Origin: Chryseobacterium gleum
GTDB lineage: Bacteria; Bacteroidota; Bacteroidia; Flavobacteriales_D; Crocinitomicaceae
Reading direction: 5' to 3'
NCBI GenBank assembly: GCA_945897805.1
Contig: CAMDFX010000002.1
Span: 274,651 to 338,650, forward strand
DNA length: 64,000 bases
The translations under genes and the position numbers were made by a program. A model generated the notes under the pieces. It saw nothing but the letters and a program-made list of their open reading frames with translations, was not told where the DNA came from and ran no database searches. Numbering within the stretch: the stretch's first letter is position 1; the number at the start of each line of letters is the position of its first letter. Of this stretch, positions 41,265 through 49,489 are shown in pieces.

Positions 41265-41630
41265 TCATTTGTTTTTCAAACAATAAATCACATGTTGAAT
41301 CTGATTTCCAACAGCATCAATGTTTTGAATGACATCGCCTTCTGAGAAACGAATAACTGTAAAACCCAAAGATTCAAGTTTTTGTTGGCGATAAGCATCA
41401 TAACTCGCTTTTGAAAGATGAGAACTTCCATCAATTTCAATAATTAGCCCAATTTCCTGTGCAAAGAAATCTACGATAAAATGGTCGATAGGTCTTTGTC
41501 TTTTGAATTTGACGCCTTGTTTGTTTTTTGATAATAGTGATTTCCAAATATATTTTTCAGCTCGAGAAACGGATTCGGTTCGAAGTTCGTGAGCAAAATT
41601 ACGGAGGTCTTTTGAGTAAAAGTTGTTCAT
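41265..41630 (-). CDS. DUF559 endonuclease-like protein
   Basis: A 121-residue DUF559 protein, a PD-(D/E)xK superfamily member related to Vsr-type endonucleases. RPIDHFIVDFFAQEIGLIIE with the following IDGSSHL gives the D...E-x-D core (VDFF / IEIDG). Short N-terminal helix with basic residues. The stop codon is 4 bases from the end of repeat element A, and element B starts 68 bases before its start codon, so gene and repeats are one unit. Such genes are common in Flavobacteriia next to inverted repeats of this look. Role of the nuclease is unknown. Confidence 0.9.
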   Translation of the reverse strand: MNNFYSKDLRNFAHELRTESVSRAEKYIWKSLLSKNKQGVKFKRQRPIDHFIVDFFAQEIGLIIEIDGSSHLSKASYDAYRQQKLESLGFTVIRFSEGDVIQNIDAVGNQIQHVIYCLKNK

Positions 41631-41697
41631 TGTAAAAGGTTTTTATTACTTAAATATAGGGAAAAATAATTAGAGTGAAACCAAGTTTAAAAAAAGG

Positions 41698-41881
41698 TCC
41701 TCCCCCTCGGTCCAGGCGCTATCGCTGAGTCTTCAAAAGCTATCGCTTTTTCTCCTCCAAAGGGGGAAGACTGCCAAATCATCAATAATCAAAAAACGAA
41801 AATATTCTAGCAAAGTTTTAAAACTCTCTATATTGGCGAAAATTTGAGTTTCCCTCTTTGGAGAGGGATTAAGGGAGAGGA
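41698..41881 (+). repeat. Inverted-repeat element B, interrupted by a 40-base insert
   Basis: Second copy, same orientation as element A. Left arm 41698-41713 plus 41754-41767 and right arm 41851-41881. The left arm is split by a 40-base insert (41714-41753) that carries GCGCTATCGCTGAG and a stretch shared, with one change, with 40240-40261. Confidence 0.85.
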
Positions 41882-41938
41882 AAATGCTAAATTTGATTTT
41901 TTAAAAATGTATCCCACAGGACTAATTGCAAAATAATC

Positions 41939-42703
41939 TTATTGCACCGTTTCCACCCCAAACAACACCGGCCTACTCGGCGTGGCATCATTCTCAAAAG
42001 GTGCTGTTTGCAAATTCAAAATGTATTTTCCATCGGCAATTTCGTCTGAAACATAGATGAATTCGGTGATGGTTTTGTGAAATTGAGGGTTTTCTGGCAC
42101 TTGCCAAAAAGCGTGGTGAAAAGCCAATGCACCGCCATCTTGCTCGCGGTCAACGGATGGGAGATCTATCAATAAATGTTCAATTCCTGCTTTATTCAAA
42201 ATCTCAATCGCTTCTAATTCAATGTATGGCGGATTGGAGGACGAATAATTTTTGTGCTTTTTTTCGATTTGATTTGGCAAAGTTCGAATGATTAACGCTT
42301 CCGTTTGCACACCTTCCAACAGCGAAGCAAGTTGCGCTTTTGTGATCATGAAATCTTCTACTTTCTCCGTTTCGTGCCAACAACTTTCTGGTTGCACAGA
42401 AATCACATGTGCAGTGAAAAAAGCGGTTTTCAAATGCTGATTGATAGAATGCACCGTTTCAGTAATGTGACCCAAACATTCAGTATGCGTGCCGTGACCG
42501 TGTGGATTGAAAAATATATCTCTGAAATTGACGCCGCCACCTTCTGCCACCGAACCAATAAATCCATTGGCGCGCACCGGCTCAAAAGTTGGTGGTTGCA
42601 CATACCAGGCGCGGGGATTTTCCAAATTATTAGTCAATGGAATGGAAATGTCAAACCCCTTGTTGGTGTCGATAAAAGTGTTCGCGTCTAAAAATAATTT
42701 CAT
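41939..42703 (-). CDS. Cyclase family (kynurenine formamidase-like) protein
   Basis: A 254-residue cytoplasmic metal-dependent hydrolase of the cyclase/KynB fold. The signature NPHGHGTHTECLGHI matches the HxGTHxD/E metal motif of the family, at about residues 70-84. A Glu/His-rich second part follows (LLIDLPSVDREQDGG, AFHHAFW). Activity by family: hydrolysis of an amide or lactone, formylkynurenine in the named members; no kynurenine pathway genes are near, so the substrate is uncertain. Confidence 0.85.
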   Translation of the reverse strand: MKLFLDANTFIDTNKGFDISIPLTNNLENPRAWYVQPPTFEPVRANGFIGSVAEGGGVNFRDIFFNPHGHGTHTECLGHITETVHSINQHLKTAFFTAHVISVQPESCWHETEKVEDFMITKAQLASLLEGVQTEALIIRTLPNQIEKKHKNYSSSNPPYIELEAIEILNKAGIEHLLIDLPSVDREQDGGALAFHHAFWQVPENPQFHKTITEFIYVSDEIADGKYILNLQTAPFENDATPSRPVLFGVETVQ

Positions 42704-42721
42704 CTGATAAAAATTTTAAGA

Positions 42722-43558
42722 TCAATGTCTTCCTCCAAAACTTGGGACAATAATTTGATTTAATTTCACCAACATTTGCTGATATTCTGTTTTGTAAGTT
42801 TGCGTTCCTCCGCAGCCCATGGTCGTTCTTGCATTGTGGAAATGTTCGATTCTATTGGTTGGATTTGGGTGTGTGCTCAAAAACACTGGTTGTCTCGTGC
42901 CACCTAATTTGGTTATTTTCTCAAAAAATGCTGCGCCACCATCCGCGTTGTAGGAAGTTGGACATAAATATTCAACAGAACGCTGATCAGCTTCCGTTTC
43001 GTGTTCACGAGAAAATTTTAAACCAACAATTCCTGCTGTGATTTCTTTCAACATTTTTTTGTCTCCAGCCAAAATATCTAATAAGATTTGAATGCCATAC
43101 ATCTTTGTCATTTGCCTGGTAGAATGTCGCATATCTGCATGACCAATTTCATGTCCCAACACGCCAGCAAATTGATCTTCTGTTTCCAAAAATTTCAATA
43201 TTCCGGTGTACACATAAATGTAACCTCCGGGCGTACAAAAAGCATTTAAAACACTGTCATTCTTGATGATGCGAACGCGCCATTTGAAATTGTCTTTGTG
43301 CGTAACCTTCCCAGAATTCAAAATATTGTTGCGCACTTTGTAAACGTATGCGTAAACATCTTTGTATTTCGCAGAATCCAATAATGGATATTCTTTGGGA
43401 TTTCCATCAATTTCTGCCGCTACTTGTGCGCCAAAATCTTTGTCTTGCTGAATGGTAAAAATATTTACGCCATTTTTTTTGACATTTTTCACCAAACTAC
43501 AAGCTGAAATCACAGCAATTGAAAAAACAAGAAGGAAGATTCTAAATTTGGTTTTCAT
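42722..43558 (-). CDS. M48 family metalloprotease, lipoprotein
   Basis: A 278-residue exported zinc protease. Signal peptide with a lipobox near residue 20 (AVISACSLV), so a membrane lipoprotein. HEIGH in GVLGHEIGHADMRHS is the HExxH motif at about residue 139; a third ligand Glu is in REHETEADQRSVEYL. The fold and length resemble the LoiP/BepA class of periplasmic M48 peptidases involved in outer-membrane protein quality control. Transcribed with the PAP2-like and rpoN genes upstream only loosely (23-base gap). Confidence 0.9.
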   Translation of the reverse strand: MKTKFRIFLLVFSIAVISACSLVKNVKKNGVNIFTIQQDKDFGAQVAAEIDGNPKEYPLLDSAKYKDVYAYVYKVRNNILNSGKVTHKDNFKWRVRIIKNDSVLNAFCTPGGYIYVYTGILKFLETEDQFAGVLGHEIGHADMRHSTRQMTKMYGIQILLDILAGDKKMLKEITAGIVGLKFSREHETEADQRSVEYLCPTSYNADGGAAFFEKITKLGGTRQPVFLSTHPNPTNRIEHFHNARTTMGCGGTQTYKTEYQQMLVKLNQIIVPSFGGRH

Positions 43559-43581
43559 GGTGTTTTATTTAAATTTTAAAT

Positions 43582-44244
43582 CTAAAAATTAGGACTTGGG
43601 AAATAAGTCAACATCAAAAAGACGGTGAAAAAACCCAACAAATAGCCCATTATACTTTGTCTCAACGTATGTTTTCCTAAATACATTCTGGCGGACATAA
43701 TCAGTCCGCCCAAAATAGCGACGCCTATAATCAGATCAACATCAAAAATGATTTGCGTATTGTAATAAGCAACAATGAAACCAAAAAGCATTCCTGCGCC
43801 CATGGCGTGCAAGCTGATTTTTTCGTAACGGTTAATTAATCCGGCAATCGCAGAAGCCAAAACGCCTGCCCACGGAAGCGAAAAAATTACTTCTGGCACC
43901 AATCCGCGGGGAATTTGAAACCAAACAAAAGCACCCAACATTGCGCAGTAAACGACGGTGATTCCAATCGGGAAATTGCGTTCTTCCTTGATGTCCATTT
44001 CCACGCTTTCGATGCGTTTTTGTCGTTTCAACATCAAGAGCGAAAACCCAGGAGCGATGACAGATAAAATGGTAAAAAGCGATAAAATGTGTAATTTGAA
44101 TTGCGGCGGCATGAAATACAAACTTGTTGTTGAGCGCAAAGCACTTTCGCTTTCGGCTGGATAATACATCGCAATCAGTAATCCAAAAACTGGCATAAAC
44201 AAGGGAATAAAAACCCAGGACATCAATATTGCAAATGGTTTCAT
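43582..44244 (-). CDS. PAP2-like integral membrane protein
   Basis: A 220-residue protein with about six membrane segments. KISLHAMGAGMLFGF and ARMYLGKHTLRQSIMG resemble the second and third motifs of the PAP2/acid phosphatase fold (SxxxH and RxxxxxH), but the first motif is not clear, so phosphatase activity is uncertain. Its ATG overlaps the TAA of rpoN by one base, so the two are co-translated. Confidence 0.75.
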   Translation of the reverse strand: MKPFAILMSWVFIPLFMPVFGLLIAMYYPAESESALRSTTSLYFMPPQFKLHILSLFTILSVIAPGFSLLMLKRQKRIESVEMDIKEERNFPIGITVVYCAMLGAFVWFQIPRGLVPEVIFSLPWAGVLASAIAGLINRYEKISLHAMGAGMLFGFIVAYYNTQIIFDVDLIIGVAILGGLIMSARMYLGKHTLRQSIMGYLLGFFTVFLMLTYFPSPNF

Positions 44245-45701
44245 TACAGTTCTTTACGTAAACGTGCAACAGGAATATTCAATTGTTCGCGGTATTTTGC
44301 AACCGTTCTGCGGGCGATATTGTAGCCTTTTTCTTTGAGTAACAAAGCCAATCGATCGTCAGTCAATGGTTTCTTTTTATGCTCACCTTCGATGGCTTCC
44401 GACAAAATTTTCTTCACTTCTCGGGTAGAAACTTCTTCACCCGAATCGGTAGAAAGTGATTCTGAGAAGAAATATTTCAAAGGAAAAATTCCGTAGCCGG
44501 TTTGCACATATTTGCTATTTGCCACACGAGAAATGGTTGAGATATCCAAATTTACGATGTCAGCAATGTCTTTCAAAATCATCGGCCTCAAATTCGTTTC
44601 ATCACCCGTCAAGAAATATTCTTTTTGGTAATTCATGATGGCATCCATGGTAAAAAGCAAGGTGTTTTGTCGCTGACGAATGGCATCGATAAACCACTTG
44701 GCACCGTCCAATTTTTGCTTCACAAAAGTCAAGGCTTCTTTGTCTGATTTCGAAGTTTTTGCGCCTTCAGAATAGCCGCGCAACATGCGTTCATATTCTC
44801 TACTGATTTTCAATTCAGGCGCATTTCTTCCGTTGATTGATAATTCCAGTATTCCTTCAAAATCGTTGATCACAAAATCTGGAATAATTTGTTGCATCGA
44901 TTTGGCAGATTCTTTCATCGAACCGCCTGGTTTTGGATTCAACTTGATGATTTCCGCAATGGCCTCTTTCAAATCTTTGTCCTCTATTTCTAGTTTTTTC
45001 TGGATTTTATCGTAATGTTTTTTTGTAAATTCTTCAAAATGATCTTGTAAAATTTTCTTTGCGGTAAACTTGGTAATATCGCCATCTTGCTTGCGTTCCA
45101 ATTGAAGCAATAAACACTCTCTCAAATCTCGTGCGCCAACACCTGCTGGATCAAGTTCTTGTACCAACGTCAGCACTTCTTCTACTTGTGCTTCGTTCAC
45201 AACCACGTTGGCAGAAAAAGCCAAATCGTCCACAATTGCCTCTACTTCTCTGTTCAAATATCCTGATTCATCTAAGTTTCCAATGATGGTATCGGCGATC
45301 AGAAATTGTGTGTCGTCTAAATCCAATAAATGCAATTGTTCGGTCAGTTTTTCTTGAAACGATTGTTCACCAGAAAGCGGAATCACTCGTTCTTCATCGT
45401 CCTTGCTGTGATTATTGGCTTGCGTTTTATAGTCTGGCGTGTCGTCATCCATGTAATCTGAGATGTCAAAATCATTGTCATCGTCGTTGTTGGAATCGTC
45501 ATTTTCATTTTCGTAATCGTCGTCATTTTCGTAATCATCTTCCACATCAGCGCCTTCCTCCAACGCGGGATTTTCTTCAATTTCTTGTTTGATGCGCTGA
45601 TCTAATTCCATGGTAGGAACTTGCAACAATTTCATCAACTGAATTTGTTGAGGTGAAAGACGCTGTTCTAGTTTCTGAGCAAGATATTGTTTTAAAGCCA
45701 T
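44244..45701 (-). CDS. rpoN: RNA polymerase sigma-54 factor
   Basis: A 485-residue protein. The N-terminal activator-interacting region (MALKQYLAQKLEQRLSPQQIQLMKLLQVP) is followed by an acidic linker of Asp/Glu/Asn (about 55-100), the core-binding domain, and the RpoN box ARRTVAKYREQL near the C-terminus. It directs transcription from -24/-12 promoters with enhancer-binding activators; none is in this window, though an NtrY-like kinase is (54.6-58.3 kb). The start at 45701 is preferred to an in-frame one at 45824. TATTTTTG on the minus strand (45721-45728) is an exact -7 box. Confidence 0.95.
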   Translation of the reverse strand: MALKQYLAQKLEQRLSPQQIQLMKLLQVPTMELDQRIKQEIEENPALEEGADVEDDYENDDDYENENDDSNNDDDNDFDISDYMDDDTPDYKTQANNHSKDDEERVIPLSGEQSFQEKLTEQLHLLDLDDTQFLIADTIIGNLDESGYLNREVEAIVDDLAFSANVVVNEAQVEEVLTLVQELDPAGVGARDLRECLLLQLERKQDGDITKFTAKKILQDHFEEFTKKHYDKIQKKLEIEDKDLKEAIAEIIKLNPKPGGSMKESAKSMQQIIPDFVINDFEGILELSINGRNAPELKISREYERMLRGYSEGAKTSKSDKEALTFVKQKLDGAKWFIDAIRQRQNTLLFTMDAIMNYQKEYFLTGDETNLRPMILKDIADIVNLDISTISRVANSKYVQTGYGIFPLKYFFSESLSTDSGEEVSTREVKKILSEAIEGEHKKKPLTDDRLALLLKEKGYNIARRTVAKYREQLNIPVARLRKEL

Positions 45702-45947
45702 GATTTGTTGATAATACTGACAAAAATACGAATATTTTTCATGGTTTGGAATTGAACTTACCAAAAGTGCTGAAAAGCAGAATTGAGAAAAATCGAACGT
45801 CGAAAATACACATTGGTAAATCATTCAACCTTATATTCATTGCATTTTAATTCCTTTAAGCACAAACGTTAATTGAGAATTGAATTCTCGTTTTTGAATC
45901 ATTTTTGTTACTTTCGTGTTTTATTTCATTCAAACAAAAACAATTGC

Positions 45948-46724
45948 ATGTCTCTTTCAAAACCATTGATTTTTGTCACCAACGACGATGGCATTTTTGC
46001 TAAAGGAATTGCTTCCTTGGTTGAGGCGGTAAAACCTTTGGGAGAAATAGTTGTGATTGCGCCCGACAAACCTCAATCTGGAATGGGACACGCAATCACC
46101 ATCAATTCGATTTTGAGAATGAATCCTTCTGATATTTTTGGCGATATCAAAGCATATACTTGCACCGGAACGCCTGTTGATTGCGTCAAATTGGGGATTT
46201 ATGAATTGATGAAAAGAAAACCAGATTTAATCGTTTCTGGAATTAATCACGGCAGCAATGCGAGTACAAACGTGCTGTATTCGGGCACCATGTCGGCAGC
46301 TGTTGAAGGAGCGATTGAAGGCATTCCTTCCATTGGATTTTCGTTGACAGATTTTCATGCGGATGCAGATTTTTCTGGTGCTAAAATCATTGTTCAAAAA
46401 ATGGTTCAATCCGTTTTGGAAAATCAAATGCCCGCAGGAACTTGCTTGAATGTAAATGTGCCAAGTATTGCCGCAAGTGAAATAAAAGGCATCAAAATTT
46501 GTCGCGGAGCGCATGCGATGTGGGCAGATTTTTTCGACAAAAGAATGGATCAATTTGGAAATCCTTATTTTTGGTTGAGCGGTAAATTTGAAGCGGCTGA
46601 TAAAACCGAAGGTTCTGATTTGTGGGCACTTGAAAACGGATTTGCGAGCGTAGTGCCAATTCAATTTGACATGACAGCTTACCAAGCAATCAATGAATTA
46701 AAAAATTGGAATATAGAATTTTAA
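45948..46724 (+). CDS. surE: 5'/3'-nucleotidase SurE
   Basis: A 258-residue protein of the SurE family: FVTNDDGIFAKGI with the DDG metal motif at the N-terminus, TGTPVDCVKLGI and SGINHGSNASTNVLYSGT in the middle. It hydrolyses nucleoside monophosphates in stationary phase. The ATG at 45948 (MSLSKPLIF) is used; an upstream in-frame start at 45873 adds unrelated residues. TACTTTCG at 45909-45916 is a near-consensus -7. First of a three-gene operon with a membrane protein gene and lpxB. Confidence 0.95.
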   Translation: MSLSKPLIFVTNDDGIFAKGIASLVEAVKPLGEIVVIAPDKPQSGMGHAITINSILRMNPSDIFGDIKAYTCTGTPVDCVKLGIYELMKRKPDLIVSGINHGSNASTNVLYSGTMSAAVEGAIEGIPSIGFSLTDFHADADFSGAKIIVQKMVQSVLENQMPAGTCLNVNVPSIAASEIKGIKICRGAHAMWADFFDKRMDQFGNPYFWLSGKFEAADKTEGSDLWALENGFASVVPIQFDMTAYQAINELKNWNIEF

Positions 46725-46733
46725 TAAATAAAA

Positions 46734-47042
46734 ATGAATTTAAGATATTGGTCTAAACAACATTCTTTCGGATTGCTTATCGGAATATTGACAACCGCAG
46801 TGGCAATTCCCTTGACAATTGTGATTTATGCTTTGTTGAATAAATATGAAGTTGACAATTATTTTTACCGATTTAGTGTCAATCGTATTGAAAAAAGCAA
46901 AATTATTTCTTTGGCAAGTATTGCTAATTTGATTTGTTTTCATACATTTTTACGTCAAGAAAGATGGCAGTTGGCAATGGGAATTATTCTTTCAACTGTG
47001 TTGAATTTATTTGCCATTATTTATTTTAAATTTCTTGCTTGA
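46734..47042 (+). CDS. Small membrane protein between surE and lpxB
   Basis: A 102-residue protein with three predicted membrane segments (about 13-33, 55-72, 82-100) and no domain I know. The stop TGA overlaps the ATG of lpxB (47040-47042/47042), so the three genes are translationally linked. Its conserved position next to lpxB suggests an envelope role, but that is inference. Confidence 0.75.
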   Translation: MNLRYWSKQHSFGLLIGILTTAVAIPLTIVIYALLNKYEVDNYFYRFSVNRIEKSKIISLASIANLICFHTFLRQERWQLAMGIILSTVLNLFAIIYFKFLA

Positions 47043-48187
47043 TGGAAATTGAAAATCAAACAAAGCGCTTGAAAATTTACATGATTGCTGGCGAAGCTTC
47101 AGGAGATTTACATGGCGCCAACTTGATGAAAGCTTTATTGGAAGATGAGCCGAATATTGATTTCAGGTTTTGGGGCGGAGATTTGATGGAGAAAATCGCT
47201 GGCAAACCTGTGAAACATATCAAAGAGTTGGCTTTCATGGGTTTCGTGGAAGTATTAATGAATATCAGAACGATTCTTTCCAACATCAAAATTTGTAAAA
47301 AAGACATTGAAGCTTATCAGCCAGATGCGATTGTTTTGATCGATTATCCAGGATTTAATTTGAGAATCGCTGAATGGGCAAAAGCCAGAAACATCAAAGT
47401 TTACTATTATGTTTCTCCGCAAATTTGGGCTTGGAAACAAAATCGCGTGCACAAAATCAAACGTTCTGTAGATCATTTATTTGCGATTTTACCTTTTGAA
47501 AAGGCCTTTTACGAAAAGTTTGACTACGAAGTTGAATATGTTGGTCATCCGCTACTTGATGCAATTGAACAATACCGCGAAACCACTTTTTCTGCGTCAG
47601 ATTTCCGTCAAAAATGGCATTTGGGCGACAAACCAATCATCGCTGTTTTGCCAGGAAGTAGAAAGCAAGAAGTGGGGGTCAAATTGCCCATCATGCTAGA
47701 TGCGTTGAAAGATTTGGAAGGATACGAAATATTAATCGCTGGTGCGCCTTCTCTGGATAAATCTTTTTATGAACCGCTTTTGGTCGGCAGAAATGCAAAA
47801 ATTATTCATGGTGCGACTTACGATATTCTAGGTTGTTCGGAAGCAGCGATTGTTACTTCAGGAACAGCAACACTTGAAACAGCTTTATTGAATGTGCCTC
47901 AAGTGGTATGCTACAAAGCGTCACCGATTTCTTATGCGATTGCAAAAAGATTGGTAAAAATTGAATTTATTTCTTTGGTGAATTTAATCATGAACCGAGA
48001 AGTTGTGCGTGAATTAATTCAGCATGAGTGCAATGCAACGCAAATCAAAGAAGAATTGGCATTGCTTTTGGAAGGTGGAATTAAGCGAAAAAAGGTGTTG
48101 GAAGATTACGAATTATTGAGAAACTCGCTCGGAGGAGGAGGAGCCAGCAAAAAAGTTGCAAAGTCCTTGTTGAAAACTATTCGGTAG
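47042..48187 (+). CDS. lpxB: Lipid-A-disaccharide synthase
   Basis: A 381-residue glycosyltransferase (family 19). Signature IAGEASGDLHGANLM at the N-terminus, ISPQIWAWKQNRVHKIK near 120, and LPGSRKQEVGVKLP near 200. It joins UDP-diacylglucosamine and lipid X in lipid A synthesis at the inner membrane. The ATG at 47042 is preferred to the TTG at 47039 because of the stop-start overlap with the gene upstream. Confidence 0.95.
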   Translation: MEIENQTKRLKIYMIAGEASGDLHGANLMKALLEDEPNIDFRFWGGDLMEKIAGKPVKHIKELAFMGFVEVLMNIRTILSNIKICKKDIEAYQPDAIVLIDYPGFNLRIAEWAKARNIKVYYYVSPQIWAWKQNRVHKIKRSVDHLFAILPFEKAFYEKFDYEVEYVGHPLLDAIEQYRETTFSASDFRQKWHLGDKPIIAVLPGSRKQEVGVKLPIMLDALKDLEGYEILIAGAPSLDKSFYEPLLVGRNAKIIHGATYDILGCSEAAIVTSGTATLETALLNVPQVVCYKASPISYAIAKRLVKIEFISLVNLIMNREVVRELIQHECNATQIKEELALLLEGGIKRKKVLEDYELLRNSLGGGGASKKVAKSLLKTIR

Positions 48188-48227
48188 GGGCTTTCAGTTT
48201 GCACATCAATCTTTTATTTTTGCAATT

Positions 48228-49409
48228 GTGAAAGTACTTTTCATTGTTTTATTTAGTGCGTTAGGTTTCTTTTCGATGGCCCAACAATTGCGTATCGGAG
48301 TGTTGCGTGACTATGACGTGAAGCGTATTTTGTTCGCTTATAATGACGGTAGTTATTCAATTTTAGGCGACACTTCCGAATTTGGAGCCATTTTACCAAA
48401 CGAATACGTGGATGTCATTTACAAATCAAGTCAACAAATTGAACTCAAAAAAGGAGTCATTTCCTTGGGAATATTCAAAAAAATCATTCTACAAGAAACC
48501 AAAGCAGGATTTTCCATTTCACTTTCTTGCAAAGAGCCGAATGTAAAGGAGCGCAAATACAAAAATGACATCGAAATCACCGCAGGAGTTGAAGGTCTAA
48601 CAATCGTTAATCTGGTAGACATGAACAATTATCTGAGCGGCGTTGTAGAATCTGAAGGCGGTGGCGGAAGGGAATTGGAATATTACAAAGTGCAAGCACT
48701 GATGAGTAGAACGTATGCGCTGAAATACATCCATAAACACGACAACGAAGGTTTCAGTTTGTGCGACAGGGTGCATTGTCAGGCCTATCATTCGATGTTG
48801 CGATTTTCACCCACCATTGAAGAAGCCGTTGTGAACACAGATGGCATTGTGATGGAAGATGAAAACGATGAATTGGTCGACGCTTATTTTCACGCCAATT
48901 GCGGCGGTCAAACAAGTGAAGCGGAATTTGTTTGGAATGTAAATATTCCATACTTGAATTCTTTCAAAGATACTTTTTGCGTTTACACCAAACAAGCGAC
49001 GTGGGAAAAACGAATTCCACAGCAAAAGTGGGCTGATTTTTTGGTTACTCGCTACAATTACCCATTGAATGATTCCATTTATGGTCCCTTGCTTTTTTCT
49101 TTCAACCAAAATGAGCGCATGGCATTTTATCAGTCGCCAGCCTTGGGAATTCCGCTGCGAGATTTGCGCACGGAGTTTAACCTAAAATCGACATTTTTCA
49201 GCACTTATCCTGAAGGAATGGAAGTGGTAATACGTGGTCGCGGTTTTGGTCACGGCGTTGGCTTGTGTCAAGAAGGCGCGATGCGGATGGCTAAATACGG
49301 CTATAATTACCATCAAATCGCCGTGTATTATTTTCCTGGAATTCATTTGGTAAAGTTGGACCAAGAGTCGTTCTTCACTCAGAAAACCGGATTTCCACAA
49401 AAGGAATAG
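48228..49409 (+). CDS. SpoIID/LytB domain protein
   Basis: A 393-residue exported protein. Signal peptide MKVLFIVLFSALGFFSMAQ. The SpoIID/LytB region shows NYLSGVVESEGGGG, QALMSRTYALKYI and DAYFHANCGGQTSEAEFVW, and GRGFGHGVGLCQEGAMRMA near 345. Family knowledge: SpoIID-type enzymes are lytic transglycosylases that act on peptidoglycan; the conserved Glu is present in VVESEGG. GTG start at 48228, with TATTTTTG (48215-48222) ending just 5 bases before it, so the mRNA is likely leaderless or nearly so. Confidence 0.9.
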   Translation: MKVLFIVLFSALGFFSMAQQLRIGVLRDYDVKRILFAYNDGSYSILGDTSEFGAILPNEYVDVIYKSSQQIELKKGVISLGIFKKIILQETKAGFSISLSCKEPNVKERKYKNDIEITAGVEGLTIVNLVDMNNYLSGVVESEGGGGRELEYYKVQALMSRTYALKYIHKHDNEGFSLCDRVHCQAYHSMLRFSPTIEEAVVNTDGIVMEDENDELVDAYFHANCGGQTSEAEFVWNVNIPYLNSFKDTFCVYTKQATWEKRIPQQKWADFLVTRYNYPLNDSIYGPLLFSFNQNERMAFYQSPALGIPLRDLRTEFNLKSTFFSTYPEGMEVVIRGRGFGHGVGLCQEGAMRMAKYGYNYHQIAVYYFPGIHLVKLDQESFFTQKTGFPQKE

Positions 49410-49437
49410 ATTTAAAGGGGGCAAGAAATGATGTTTT

Positions 49438-49466
49438 TTGAATATCAACGAAATCTATTACCTTTG
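49438..49466 (+). promoter_or_regulatory. Promoter of the PlsC-type acyltransferase gene
   Basis: TTG at 49438-49440, 18 bases, then TACCTTTG at 49459-49466, exact -7; ATG at 49490. Confidence 0.7.
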
Positions 49467-49489
49467 AATACTTTATAAAAAACTGAAAA

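Noticed and set aside
45308..45592. Frames within rpoN around its acidic linker.
   Set aside because: They arise from the GAT/GAA-rich codons of the Asp/Glu linker (Met/Thr-rich or His/Arg-rich translations); rpoN itself is certain.
46227..46685. Minus-strand frame of 152 codons within surE.
   Set aside because: Antisense to an intact SurE with all motifs.
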